In this document: positions 15,721-23,846 of the stretch, piece after piece
Layout of the letters: every line of letters begins with the position of its first letter
How positions within the stretch are numbered: position 1 is the first letter of the stretch
Origin: Betaproteobacteria bacterium
GTDB taxonomy: Bacteria > Pseudomonadota > Gammaproteobacteria > Burkholderiales > Burkholderiaceae_E
NCBI GenBank assembly: GCA_018970865.1
Contig: JAGWVN010000028.1
Coordinates: 1 to 36,570 of the forward strand
Reading direction: 5' to 3'
Length of the DNA stretch: 36,570 nucleotides
The notes under the pieces: generated by a model
Databases searched by the model: none
What the model saw: the letters and a program-made list of their open reading frames with translations, nothing else
Told to the model about the DNA's origin: nothing
Program-made: the position numbers and the translations under genes

Positions 15721-16218
15721 TCAGCGGCGACGATAATCGACGATCGCGTAGCGGATGCCGTTCGCAGCGGTGTGCTCCTCGCGCCCGGCGGCCAGCCACT
15801 CGCGCGGATCAAGGTCAGGAAAGTGCGCATCGCCGGGCACGCTGAGCGCGATCTCGGTCATGAGCACCCGGCTGGCCGCCGGCAGCGCCAGGCGGTAGAC
15901 AGCCTCTCCGCCCACGACGAACACCTCGCCGGGGCAATGGGCGCGCGCCAGCGCGATGGCCGCGTCCAGGGTGGCTGCGCTCAGGCACCCCGGGGCGTGC
16001 CAGCCCGGCTGACGGCTGAGCACGATGCTGGTCCGGCCCGGCAGCGGGCGCCCGATCGAGTCCCAGGTGCGCCGGCCCATGATGATGGCGCGGCCCAGGG
16101 TGGTCTGTCGGAAGTGCCGCAGGTCTTCCGGCAGATGCCAGGGCAAGCGGTTGTCCTGGCCGATGACCCGCCCCTGGGCGCAGGCCACCAGCAGGCTGAG
16201 GTCGGGATCGGGGGTCAG
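15721..16218 (-). CDS. folA: Dihydrofolate reductase
   Basis: A dihydrofolate reductase of about 165 residues. It shows [20 protein letters not shown] with the catalytic-type acid in LPEDLRHF (Asp32), the NADPH-binding [40 protein letters not shown] and the C-terminal FPDLDP strand. It reduces dihydrofolate to tetrahydrofolate with NADPH, restoring the folate oxidised by thymidylate synthase just upstream. No ATG, GTG or TTG occurs in frame before the conserved start region until deep inside thyA. The codon fitting best is CTG at 16218, whose TG overlaps the thyA stop (CTGA), so translation is probably coupled to thyA through a rare CTG start. An internal GTG would remove part of the first strand. 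Confidence 0.93.
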   Translation of the reverse strand: MTPDPDLSLLVACAQGRVIGQDNRLPWHLPEDLRHFRQTTLGRAIIMGRRTWDSIGRPLPGRTSIVLSRQPGWHAPGCLSAATLDAAIALARAHCPGEVFVVGGEAVYRLALPAASRVLMTEIALSVPGDAHFPDLDPREWLAAGREEHTAANGIRYAIVDYRRR

Positions 16219-17009
16219 ACCGCCACCGGTGCCTTGATGGCCGGGTGGGCCTGGTAGCCGACGATCGCGAAGTCTTCGTAGCGGTAGTCGAACAGGCTGG
16301 GCGGCCGGCGCAGGATCTCGAGGCGCGGCAGCGGATACGGGGTGCGGCTGAGCTGTTCGCGGGCCTGGTCGAGGTGGTTCAGGTAGAGGTGGCAGTCGCC
16401 GCCGGTCCAGATGAAGTCGCCCACCTGGAGGTCGCACTGCTGCGCCACCATGTGGGTGAGCAGCGCGTACGACGCGATGTTGAAGGGCACGCCCAGAAAG
16501 ATGTCGGCGCTGCGCTGGTACATCTGGCAGGAGAGCCGGCCCTGCGCGACATGGAACTGGTAGAAGGCGTGGCAGGGCGCCAGCGCCATGCGGGGCAGAT
16601 CTGCGACATTCCAGGCCGACACGATCAGGCGACGGGAATCGGGGTCCTGACGGATGCGGCTCACCACCTCGGCGAGCTGGTCGATCTCGCGGCCATCCGG
16701 CGTGGGCCAGTGGCGCCACTGATGGCCGTAGACCGGCCCTAGCTCGCCCTCGGGGCTGGCCCATTCATCCCAGATGGTGACGCCGTTGTCGCGCAGGTAG
16801 CGCACATTGGTGTCGCCGGAGATGAACCAGAGGAGCTCGTGGATGATGGACTTCAGGTGCAGCTTCTTGGTGGTGACCAGCGGGAACCCCGCGGTCAGGT
16901 CAAAGCGCATCTGCCAGCCGAACACCGACAGCGTGCCGGTGCCGGTGCGGTCATCCTTGGGGGCGCCATGCTCGAGCACATGGCGCATCAGATCGAGGTA
17001 CGGGGTCAT
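16215..17009 (-). CDS. thyA: Thymidylate synthase
   Basis: A 264-residue thymidylate synthase. Nucleophile Cys146 lies in [10 protein letters not shown]. Also present are the dUMP-phosphate-binding DRTGTGT and [17 protein letters not shown], the folate-binding [13 protein letters not shown] and DEWA, and [10 protein letters not shown]. It makes dTMP from dUMP with methylene-tetrahydrofolate, giving dihydrofolate for FolA. Length equals the E. coli enzyme. It overlaps the upstream TetR gene by four bases (ATGA), and folA appears to start on its stop codon, forming a tightly coupled tetR-thyA-folA unit. Confidence 0.98.
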   Translation of the reverse strand: MTPYLDLMRHVLEHGAPKDDRTGTGTLSVFGWQMRFDLTAGFPLVTTKKLHLKSIIHELLWFISGDTNVRYLRDNGVTIWDEWASPEGELGPVYGHQWRHWPTPDGREIDQLAEVVSRIRQDPDSRRLIVSAWNVADLPRMALAPCHAFYQFHVAQGRLSCQMYQRSADIFLGVPFNIASYALLTHMVAQQCDLQVGDFIWTGGDCHLYLNHLDQAREQLSRTPYPLPRLEILRRPPSLFDYRYEDFAIVGYQAHPAIKAPVAV

Positions 17010-17662
17010 GCGTGGCGTTCGGGCGCGGGAGGGGATGGGCGAACGCCGATGCCCGAGAAGCAGGCCGCGACCATCTGGTCGACGATGCGTTCATCGGGAA
17101 TGGTAGCGCCCAGCCGCAGGAAGTCGAGGGTCGGATCGCAGGCCCGGGCATAGAAGGTGTACAGGATGAACTCGTCATCGAGGTGCGTGGCGAGATCGCC
17201 TGCCTGGCGCGCCGCGCGGATGAGTTCGCCCACCTCGTCGGACAGGCGTAGCAGCTCGTCGACATAGTGGCGGTTGGCCATCAGGCTCTCGCGCAGCGAC
17301 TGGCTGGTGGAGGGCAGGTGCGGGATGCCGCCGCCGAGTCGTTCATTGAGCGTCCAGCGCAGCAGTCCTTCCAGGCGGCCGATGGCCGAGTCGCCGCCGA
17401 CCGCCGCCAGCGCGTCGCGGGTGCGCTTGAGCAGCCGGACCATGACCGCGCCGACCAGGGCGTCCTTGGAATCGAAGTGCTTGTACAGGCTGCCCTTGGC
17501 GATGCCGACATCGGCCGCGATGTGGTCCATCGACATCAGCTCGTAGCCGTGGAGGGCCAGCAGCCGGTGCGTGGCGTCGAGGATGGCTTCTTCCCGGACC
17601 TCGAACTGGGTTTCCCTGAAGGACTTGCGCGCAGGGACGCTCTGGCCGGTGGCGCTGGACAC
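17006..17662 (-). CDS. TetR-family transcriptional regulator
   Basis: A 218-residue TetR/AcrR protein. The DNA-binding domain spans [40 protein letters not shown] and [13 protein letters not shown]. The rest is helical and would form the dimer and ligand pocket; no ligand can be inferred. The GTG at 17662 is chosen because GGAAG stands seven bases before it and the conserved part begins soon after; upstream in-frame sequence would run into gspC. It follows gspC by 58 bases and overlaps thyA by four bases at ATGA, which is odd for a regulator and couples its translation to a housekeeping enzyme. Confidence 0.88.
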   Translation of the reverse strand: MSSATGQSVPARKSFRETQFEVREEAILDATHRLLALHGYELMSMDHIAADVGIAKGSLYKHFDSKDALVGAVMVRLLKRTRDALAAVGGDSAIGRLEGLLRWTLNERLGGGIPHLPSTSQSLRESLMANRHYVDELLRLSDEVGELIRAARQAGDLATHLDDEFILYTFYARACDPTLDFLRLGATIPDERIVDQMVAACFSGIGVRPSPPAPERHA

Positions 17663-17720
17663 GGGGTCTTCCGGAGGGCTGTAGGCGGCCGGATTATGGG
17701 GCCGCCCGCCGCCGGTGGCC

Positions 17721-18218
17721 TCAATGCCCTTTGGATGCGTTGGGAGCGGGTGTTCCGCCGCTGAGCACGGCCATGGAGGTGCGGGCGGGGGCCGGCAGGC
17801 TGAGCTCGCGTCCGTTGTCGTCGATGAGCACCGACTGGTCGGTGATGGCCTTGAGCTGCCGGCCCGGGCCCAGGGTGGCCCCGACGGTGTAGGCGCGGGC
17901 AGGCTTGCCATCGACAGCAAGCAGGGCGCTGCCCAGCCGGCCGGCCGCCACCACGCCGAGCACCTGCAGGTTCAGGGCGGGTGGCGCCACGGCCTGCGCG
18001 CCCGGCGTGTCGGCCCGGCCGAAGAGCAGGCCGGCGCTGGCGTGATCGGAGGCGCCGATGCCGGTGGCCGCCGGCGCGGGGCCCGGCTGCGCGGTGGGCG
18101 CTCCCAGGATGACGACCCAGTGCGCCGTCGTGGCCGCCAGCAGCGCCGCGGCCAGGAGCGTGGCCACCCAGGCCGGTCGGCCGAGACCGGTGAGCAGGGC
18201 ATTGAGGCGACGGGGCAT
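17721..18218 (-). CDS. gspC: Type II secretion system protein GspC (short form)
   Basis: A 165-residue inner-membrane protein. It has a short cytoplasmic N-terminus (MPRRLNALLTGLGRP), one transmembrane helix (about 17-38) and a periplasmic homology region containing LFGRADT, LQVLGVVAAG, ALLAVDGKPARAYTVGATLG and QSVLIDDNGRELSLP. It bridges the inner-membrane platform (GspL/M) to the secretin GspD. Most GspC proteins go on to a PDZ or coiled-coil domain; this one stops after the homology region with a short polar tail, as in some betaproteobacteria. It is transcribed divergently from gspG, 78 bases away, and is followed on its own strand by the TetR gene. The ATG at 18218 is used because upstream frame sequence would overlap gspG. 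Confidence 0.85.
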   Translation of the reverse strand: MPRRLNALLTGLGRPAWVATLLAAALLAATTAHWVVILGAPTAQPGPAPAATGIGASDHASAGLLFGRADTPGAQAVAPPALNLQVLGVVAAGRLGSALLAVDGKPARAYTVGATLGPGRQLKAITDQSVLIDDNGRELSLPAPARTSMAVLSGGTPAPNASKGH

Positions 18219-18244
18219 GAGGGGCGGGGTGGGCGAAGACCGGC

Positions 18245-18255
18245 TGATATCATAG
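18245..18255. promoter_or_regulatory. Overlapping divergent -10-like elements between gspC and gspG
   Basis: The only AT-rich spot in the 78-base gap reads TGATATCATAG. It offers TATCAT rightward (18248-18253) and TATGAT leftward (complement of 18249-18254), so the two operons may share overlapping -10 boxes. No convincing -35 was matched. Confidence 0.25.
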
Positions 18256-18296
18256 CCCGGCCGGACACGCGGTCCGGCGTGCCTCGGAGAGCGTGC

Positions 18297-18740
18297 ATGG
18301 CATTTCCCGAACAGACCGGATGGCGGGTCGCCCAGCGTGGCTTCACCCTGATCGAGGTGATGGTGGTGATCGTCATCCTCGGCGTGCTCGCGGCGCTGGT
18401 CGTGCCCCGGGTGATGAATCGCCCCGACGAGGCCCGCGCGGTGGCCGCGCGTCAGGACATTGCCGCGATCATGCAGTCGCTCAAGCTCTACCGGCTCGAC
18501 AACCAGCGCTATCCGTCCACCGAGCAGGGCCTGCAGGCGCTGGTCACGCGTCCCACCACCGGCCCCGAGGCCGCCAACTGGAAGGCCTACCTCGACAAGC
18601 TGCCGGTCGATCCCTGGGGCAAGCCCTACCAGTACCTCAATCCCGGGGTGAAAGGCGAGATCGATGTGTTCAGCCTGGGGGCCGACGGCGCGCCCGGCGG
18701 CTCGGGAGCCGATGCCGACATCGGTTCTTGGTCGCTCTAG
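18297..18740 (+). CDS. gspG: Type II secretion major pseudopilin GspG
   Basis: A 147-residue major pseudopilin. A short basic leader ends at QRG, and the prepilin peptidase site G|FTLIEVMVVIVILGVLAALV has Glu at +5 and Met at +6. Then come the conserved VPRVMNRPDEARAVAARQDI, the YPSTEQGLQALV loop and DPWGKPYQYLNPG, followed by a C-terminal acidic segment that in this family binds calcium. It polymerises into the pseudopilus that pushes substrates through the secretin. The ATG at 18297 starts MAFPEQTGW. This is the first gene of the long rightward operon; gspH begins 29 bases before its stop. Confidence 0.96.
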   Translation: MAFPEQTGWRVAQRGFTLIEVMVVIVILGVLAALVVPRVMNRPDEARAVAARQDIAAIMQSLKLYRLDNQRYPSTEQGLQALVTRPTTGPEAANWKAYLDKLPVDPWGKPYQYLNPGVKGEIDVFSLGADGAPGGSGADADIGSWSL

Positions 18741-19209
18741 CGGCCGGCGGTTTCGCGCGCCGTCGCGCCCCGCCGGCTTCACCCTCATCGAGGTGCTGGT
18801 CACCCTGGTGGTGATCGGCATCGCGGTTTCGGTGGTGGTGGTCAGCGCCTGGCCCGGGCCGCGGCAGGGCCTGCGCGATGAGGCCGAGCGGCTCGCCCTG
18901 CTGCTCTCGCTCGCCCGCGAGGAAGCCCAGGTGCGCGGCGCGCCCGTGCGCCTGTCGGCCGATGCCGGCGGCTACCGCTTCCTGGTCTTCTCGGAGCGCC
19001 AGTGGCGGCCGCTGCGCAACGACGCCGAGCTTCGCGAGCGCGCCTGGACGGCGCCGACCACCTGGCAGTTGCGCCGGGCCGACGGCCGACCCGATCTGGT
19101 CTTCGGCCGCGATCCGGTGGACTCGCCCTTCGAGATCACGCTGATGCGTGGCGGCGCCAGCGTGCGTCTGGCCGGCAATGGTCTCGGGCGGTTCGAGGTG
19201 CTGCCGTGA
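18712..19209 (+). CDS. gspH: Type II secretion minor pseudopilin GspH
   Basis: A 165-residue pseudopilin. A 26-residue or so basic leader is followed by the cleavage site G|FTLIEVLVTLVVIGIAVSVV. Then come the GspH pattern DEAERLALLLSLAREEAQVR and the beta-rich domain with YRFLVFSERQWRPL. It is a minor component at or near the pseudopilus tip. The ATG at 18712 has GGGAG five bases upstream, inside gspG, and the two genes overlap by 29 bases. Its stop overlaps the gspI GTG. Confidence 0.9.
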   Translation: MPTSVLGRSSGRRFRAPSRPAGFTLIEVLVTLVVIGIAVSVVVVSAWPGPRQGLRDEAERLALLLSLAREEAQVRGAPVRLSADAGGYRFLVFSERQWRPLRNDAELRERAWTAPTTWQLRRADGRPDLVFGRDPVDSPFEITLMRGGASVRLAGNGLGRFEVLP

Positions 19210-19583
19210 GCCGGCGCGTTCGGACCGGCGGGTTCACCCTGGTGGAGGTGCTGGTGGCGCTGGCGATCGTCGCGGTGGCGCTGATGGCCAGCCTGCGGGC
19301 GGTCGGTTCGCTCACCCAGGCGGGCACCGATCTGCGTCTGCGCGTGCTCGCGCAGTGGAGCGCCGAGAACCGTCTTTCGCAGATGCGGGTGCAGGCCGAC
19401 TGGCCGCCGGTTGGCCAGAGCCGTCAGGAGTGTCCGCAGGCCGGCGTGGCGCTGATCTGCCAGGAGGAGATCTTCGCCACACCCAATCCGTTCTTCCGCC
19501 GCGTCGAGATCGCGGTGTACGAGGCGGGCGGGAGGCGGCCGCTGGCGCGGCTGACCGGTTTCGTCACCAGCGGCAACTCCTGA
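19206..19583 (+). CDS. gspI: Type II secretion minor pseudopilin GspI
   Basis: A 125-residue pseudopilin with a seven- to eight-residue leader and the site G|FTLVEVLVALAIVAVALMAS. Then come the GspI hallmarks AQWSAENRLSQMR and a short beta domain with FFRRVEIAVYEAG. It forms the tip complex with GspJ and GspK. The GTG at 19206 overlaps the gspH stop as GTGA, and the next gene follows after 3 bases. Confidence 0.92.
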   Translation: MSRRVRTGGFTLVEVLVALAIVAVALMASLRAVGSLTQAGTDLRLRVLAQWSAENRLSQMRVQADWPPVGQSRQECPQAGVALICQEEIFATPNPFFRRVEIAVYEAGGRRPLARLTGFVTSGNS

Positions 19584-19586
19584 GCC

Positions 19587-20273
19587 ATGCGGGAGCGGCA
19601 GGGCTCGGTCGGGCAGGGCGGCTTCACGCTGCTGGAGGTGATCGTCGCCGTCGCGCTGCTGGCGGTGATCGCGGTGCTCTCGCTGCGCGGGATCGATTCG
19701 GTGCTGCGATCGCGGGAGCGCCTGACGGCCGCCGCGGCCGAGCTCGACGCCCTGACGGTGTGCTTCACCCAGCTCGAAGAGGATCTGCGTCGCGCGTGGC
19801 CGGTGAGGCTGCGGCTGCCCGCCGAGTCATCCATCCAGTTCGCGATGGCCACGCCCGAGGATGGCGCGGCGCCCCTGAGCCTGTTGCGCGAAGGGGCTGG
19901 CGGCGCGGCGCCGGGCGCCATCCAGCGGGTGAGCTATCGCCTGCGCAATGGCGTGCTCGAGCGCGGCTTCGCGCCCTGGCAGGCGGTGCCGGTCGACGCG
20001 CCGGATCCATCCGGCACGGGCGGCCCGGCCCCCGGCGCCGATCCGCCCCTCGGGTCCGCCCTCGTCTGGCAGCCCCTGGTCGCCGGGCTCAGCGCGGTGC
20101 GCTGGCGCGGATTCATGCCCGGCCAGGGCTGGGTCGAGGCCGCCGCGCTGGCGGCGATGAGCCGCACGCCGCCGCCTGCGGGGCAGCCGCCGGCGGTGCC
20201 GGTGGGGCTCGAGATCGTGCTGGAACGACCCGGCAGCGGGCCGCTGCGACGGGTCTTCGGGGTGCGGGATTGA
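19587..20273 (+). CDS. gspJ: Type II secretion minor pseudopilin GspJ
   Basis: A 228-residue pseudopilin. The leader MRERQGSVGQG is followed by the site G|FTLLEVIVAVALLAVIAVLS, then FTQLEEDLRRAWPVR, the family's L-E-x-D-L-R element, and a beta-sandwich with YRLRNGVLERGF. A Pro/Gly-rich loop (about 134-152) interrupts the C-terminal domain. It belongs to the tip trimer with GspI and GspK. Its stop (TGA, 20271-20273) overlaps the likely TTG start of gspK. Confidence 0.92.
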   Translation: MRERQGSVGQGGFTLLEVIVAVALLAVIAVLSLRGIDSVLRSRERLTAAAAELDALTVCFTQLEEDLRRAWPVRLRLPAESSIQFAMATPEDGAAPLSLLREGAGGAAPGAIQRVSYRLRNGVLERGFAPWQAVPVDAPDPSGTGGPAPGADPPLGSALVWQPLVAGLSAVRWRGFMPGQGWVEAAALAAMSRTPPPAGQPPAVPVGLEIVLERPGSGPLRRVFGVRD

Positions 20274-21256
20274 GCCCGGGGAATCGCCCCTGCCGCCGGG
20301 GGAGATCGCCCGGCATCGGCGCGGATCGCATCCGCGGCGCGGCGATCATCACTGCGCTGCTGGTCGTGGCCCTGGCCACCAGCGTGGTGGCCACGCTGTT
20401 CCTGCGCATGAGCGTGACCACCCGCTCGGTGGAGAACCGGCTCGCGCTCTCCCAGGTGCGCTGGATCGAGCGCGCGGCGGTCGACTGGGCCAAGGTGATC
20501 CTGCGCACCGACGGCATGGCGAGCGCGGTCGATCATCTCGGCGAACCCTGGGCGGTGCCGGTGGCCGAGACCCGTCTGGACGAGACGGTGACCGCTGGCG
20601 CGCGCATCGGTGACGACAGTCGTCCGGGGAGCCTCACCGGGCAGATGATCGACATGCAGGGCCGCCTGAATCTGGTCGCCATCCTGGGCACCGGTCAGGT
20701 CTCGGCACCGCACCTGACGGCGGCGCGGCAGCTGTTCGCGCTGCTCGATCTGCCCGACAGCCTGGTCGATGCGGTGCTGGCCCGGCTCATGCGCAGCCAG
20801 CCTCGGGTCGTGGAAGGGCGCAGCCTGCCGCCGCTCGAGGCCCCGCTCGTGCGGCTCGACGACCTGCTTTCGCTGCCGGGATTCGATCCCGCGATCGTGG
20901 CCCGGCTGGAGCCCTTCGTGACGGTGATTCCGTTCACGCCCGGCGCGCCGCTGCCGTCGGTGGTCAACCTGAACACCGCGCCGGCGGAGGTGATTGCCGC
21001 CGTGGTGCCCACGCTCGAGCTGTCGGGCGCCCGCCGTTTCGTGGAGCGACGCGAGCGCAGCGTGTTCCGCAGCCTGGAGGAGGCCTCGCAGCAGATGAAC
21101 GGACAGCCGGTGCTGTCGCCCCTGCTGGCCGGGGTCGGCTCGAGCTATTTCCTGCTGCGCGGAATGGTACGCTTCGACCGCGTCGAGGTGGTCAGCGAAA
21201 CACTGCTGTCGCGAGCATCCGGGAAGATCGAGATCGTATGGCAGCAGCGCCTCTGA
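20270..21256 (+). CDS. gspK: Type II secretion minor pseudopilin GspK
   Basis: A GspK of about 328 residues. The hydrophobic stretch RGAAIITALLVVALATSVVA follows a basic leader, then RWIERAAVDWAKVILR, DMQGRLNLVAI and the two helical lobes. The SLPGFD and VVNLNTAPAEVIAAV elements are of the helix-hairpin-helix type found in GspK. It caps the pseudopilus tip. No ATG or GTG fits before the hydrophobic segment; TTG at 20270 overlaps the gspJ stop (TTGA) in the style of the other junctions and is taken as start, though this is uncertain. Its end overlaps gspL by 19 bases. Confidence 0.88.
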   Translation: MSPGNRPCRRGRSPGIGADRIRGAAIITALLVVALATSVVATLFLRMSVTTRSVENRLALSQVRWIERAAVDWAKVILRTDGMASAVDHLGEPWAVPVAETRLDETVTAGARIGDDSRPGSLTGQMIDMQGRLNLVAILGTGQVSAPHLTAARQLFALLDLPDSLVDAVLARLMRSQPRVVEGRSLPPLEAPLVRLDDLLSLPGFDPAIVARLEPFVTVIPFTPGAPLPSVVNLNTAPAEVIAAVVPTLELSGARRFVERRERSVFRSLEEASQQMNGQPVLSPLLAGVGSSYFLLRGMVRFDRVEVVSETLLSRASGKIEIVWQQRL

Positions 21257-22512
21257 AACACGGCATCGTCTGGCTACCGCCACGCAGCGTGGGGGAGCGG
21301 GCGCTGGCCGGTGAGCCGGTGCTCATGGCGCTGATGCCGCGGGCGCCTGCAGGCGCTGCGCCCCAGCGCTGCAGCCTCGAGAGCCTGCCGCGCATGCGCT
21401 CGGCGGTGCTGCTGCTCAATCCCCGCGATGTCTCTCTCGTCCGGGTGAGCCTGCCGCCGCTCAGTCCGGCCCGTCTCGCGCGCGCGCTGCCCAATCTCCT
21501 CGAGGAACAGCTCCTTCAGGATCCCGCCGCCTGCGCGCTCGTGCCGGGCCCCGCGCTGGCGCAGGGCGAGCGTCTGGTGGCCGTGATCGACCGTGCCTGG
21601 CTGGAGTTCGTGCTCGGCGCATTCGAGCGCCGCGGCATCCGCGTGGCCGCGGCCTGGCCGGCCCAGCAGGCGTTGCCCCTGGCAACCGGTGGCGCCACCC
21701 TGGCCTGGCTCGGGGACGCGCTCGCGCTGCGTCTGGGCCCTCAGGAGGCGCTCGGCTGGGCGGCTGGCGCCGACGCCGCCTCGCGGGTGGAGTCGGTTGC
21801 CGCCCTGCTGCGCGCGACCGGCTGGCGCGAGCCGGCCGGTGCGGGCGGCGATCCGGTCGTCGATGGCGCTGCCCGACCCCGCGAGATCAGCCTGATCGGA
21901 TTCCCCGACGAGGACAGGGCGGCCCTGGCCGGGCTGGCCGATGCGTTCGGGGTCGCGTTCCGACCTGCGGCCTGGGGGATCGATCCGGCCGCGGGGATCG
22001 ACCTCAGCCTGGCCCGGGCCGGCAGCTCGGGCAGCCGCTGGCTGGCCCGGATCGACTGGCGTGCCTGGCGCCTGCCCGCCGGCCTGAGCGCTGCCGCCGC
22101 CCTGGTCGCCATCGTGGGTCTGAACCTGCACTGGGCGCAGCTCGCGCGCGAACGCGCCGGCCTGCGCGCCGCCATGGAGACGAGTTTTCGCCAGGCCTTT
22201 CCGAGCGCGCAGGTGGTGGTCGACCCGCTGCTGCAGATGCGACGGCAGGTGGCCGATCTGCGGATCGCCGCGGGTCAGAGCGGCCCCGATGATTTCCTGC
22301 CGCTGCTGTCGCGCGTGAGCCGGCTCATGGCCCCCACGGGGGTGGGCGCGCCGGCCTCGGTGGAATACCGCGATGGCCAGCTCTCGATCCGCTGGGCGGC
22401 AGGCGCGCCAGATGCGCCGGCGCGCGAACGCCTGATCGCCGAGGCCGCCCGCGCCGGGCTGCGGGTGCGCTTCGAGGGTGAGGCGCTGGCGATCGTTGCG
22501 GTGGCGGGCTGA
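21238..22512 (+). CDS. gspL: Type II secretion inner-membrane platform protein GspL
   Basis: A 424-residue GspL. The cytoplasmic actin-like part includes LLLNPRDVSLVRVSLPPLSP and LARALPNLLEEQLLQDP, which contact GspE. A single transmembrane helix near residues 281-299 (LSAAAALVAIVGLNLHW) follows, and then a periplasmic ferredoxin-like domain ending RVRFEGEALAIVAVAG. It anchors the ATPase GspE to the membrane and pairs with GspM. The ATG at 21238 lies within the gspK end, and one base separates its stop from the gspM ATG. Confidence 0.9.
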   Translation: MAAAPLKHGIVWLPPRSVGERALAGEPVLMALMPRAPAGAAPQRCSLESLPRMRSAVLLLNPRDVSLVRVSLPPLSPARLARALPNLLEEQLLQDPAACALVPGPALAQGERLVAVIDRAWLEFVLGAFERRGIRVAAAWPAQQALPLATGGATLAWLGDALALRLGPQEALGWAAGADAASRVESVAALLRATGWREPAGAGGDPVVDGAARPREISLIGFPDEDRAALAGLADAFGVAFRPAAWGIDPAAGIDLSLARAGSSGSRWLARIDWRAWRLPAGLSAAAALVAIVGLNLHWAQLARERAGLRAAMETSFRQAFPSAQVVVDPLLQMRRQVADLRIAAGQSGPDDFLPLLSRVSRLMAPTGVGAPASVEYRDGQLSIRWAAGAPDAPARERLIAEAARAGLRVRFEGEALAIVAVAG

Positions 22513-22513
22513 G

Positions 22514-23017
22514 ATGCTCGAACGGCTGCTCGCGAGCTGGGCCGGCGTCTCGCCGCGCGAGCGCCGACTGGTGCTGTTCGCCGGCCTGGTGCTGCTGCTG
22601 GCCGCGGTGTTCCTGCTGCTGATCGAGCCTGCCTGGCGCGGCCGGGTGGCTCTCCAGAAGGAGCTGCCGGTGCTGCGCGCGCAGCTCGCCGCGGTGCAGT
22701 CCCTGGCCCAGGAGGCCGGCACGCTGGCTGGCCGTGCCGGTTCGGCGCCGGCTTCCAGCGCCCAGGTGCGAGTCGCGCTCGAGCAGTCGGTCGCCGCGGC
22801 CGGACTGGGTCCTTCGCTGCAGAAGATCGAGCTCAACGGCGAGCTGATCGAGATGCGATTCCGCGGCGTCAGCCATGAGCGCTGGTTGAGCTGGCTGGCG
22901 GGCGCCTTGCCCGAGACCCGAACCCGGGTGGTCGATCTCGCGCTCACCCGCGAGGCCGCGCCCGGCGTCGTGAGCGCGCGGCTGGTGCTCGAAGCGCCGC
23001 GGCGGCGGGCGGGTTGA
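22514..23017 (+). CDS. gspM: Type II secretion inner-membrane protein GspM
   Basis: A 167-residue GspM. A short cytoplasmic stretch with VSPRERRLVLFAG leads into one transmembrane helix (LVLLLAAVFLLLIEPAW). A coiled segment (LPVLRAQLAAVQSLAQEAG) and a small periplasmic domain with RGVSHERWLSWLAG and TRVVDLALTREA complete it. It stabilises GspL and GspE in the platform. The ATG at 22514 begins MLERLLASW. A 39-base gap separates it from gspN. Confidence 0.9.
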   Translation: MLERLLASWAGVSPRERRLVLFAGLVLLLAAVFLLLIEPAWRGRVALQKELPVLRAQLAAVQSLAQEAGTLAGRAGSAPASSAQVRVALEQSVAAAGLGPSLQKIELNGELIEMRFRGVSHERWLSWLAGALPETRTRVVDLALTREAAPGVVSARLVLEAPRRRAG

Positions 23018-23056
23018 TGACCAGGCGCCGCAGTTTCGATCCGGGGAGGCGCTGAG

Positions 23057-23842
23057 ATGGCTGCCGGCCCGACGGCGCTGGGGCGCTGGCTGGCGCTGTC
23101 GCTCATTGCGGCGCTGGCGGGCATCGCGGTGGCGATCGGCAACGGTCCGGCCACCTGGGTGGACGCGGCGTTGCGCCTGCTCTCCCACGACCGGGTGCGT
23201 CTGGCCGAGGCGAGCGGCGTCTGGTGGCGCGGCGAGGGTCGGCTGGTGCTGCTCGACGGGTCGCCGCAGACGCCGGTGAGCGCGGGCTTCGCGTTGCCGG
23301 GTCCGTTGCGCTGGGAGCTGCGGCTGGCCGGTCTGCCGCTGGGCGTCATCGACGCCACGCTGTCTCTGCCCGGCGCCGAACGACCGCTGCGGCTGAGCGG
23401 CACGCTGGCGCAATGGCGGCTGGAGCCGGGCGCGGTGCGCCTGCCGGCGGTCGATCTGTCCCGGCTCGGCTCGCCTTGGAATACCATCCAGCCGTCCGCC
23501 GAGCTCTCGCTGCGCTGGGAGCCGTTGCTGGTGCGGGCCGACGCGGTGGAAGGGCGCTTCGCGATCGAGTTCAGCCAGGTTTCGTCCGCGATGACGCCGG
23601 TGCGGCCGCTGGGACACTACCGGGTCGAGGTGGTGGGCGCGGGGCCGCAGGCCACGCTGTCGCTCGCCACCCTGAGCGGGCCCCTGCAGCTCACGGGCTC
23701 GGGTCACTGGAGCGCGCGCGGCGGTCTGCGGCTGACCGCCCAGGCCTGGGGTGAAGGGGCCGAGCAGCCGAGGCTGCAGTCGCTGCTTGCCCTCATCGGC
23801 CGTCGCGAGGGCGAGCGCACGATCATCAGGATTGGAGGGTAG
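23057..23842 (+). CDS. gspN: Type II secretion system protein GspN
   Basis: A 261-residue GspN. It has an N-terminal signal anchor (ALGRWLALSLIAALAGIAVA) and a long beta-strand-rich periplasmic part with VWWRGEGRLVLLDG, LSGTLAQWRL, LSLRWEPLLVRADAV and LTGSGHWSARGGLRL. GspN occurs in only some type II systems, and its role in the envelope is poorly defined. A GGGGAGG ribosome binding site lies before the ATG. gspD begins 4 bases after its stop. Confidence 0.85.
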   Translation: MAAGPTALGRWLALSLIAALAGIAVAIGNGPATWVDAALRLLSHDRVRLAEASGVWWRGEGRLVLLDGSPQTPVSAGFALPGPLRWELRLAGLPLGVIDATLSLPGAERPLRLSGTLAQWRLEPGAVRLPAVDLSRLGSPWNTIQPSAELSLRWEPLLVRADAVEGRFAIEFSQVSSAMTPVRPLGHYRVEVVGAGPQATLSLATLSGPLQLTGSGHWSARGGLRLTAQAWGEGAEQPRLQSLLALIGRREGERTIIRIGG

Positions 23843-23846
23843 GCGA

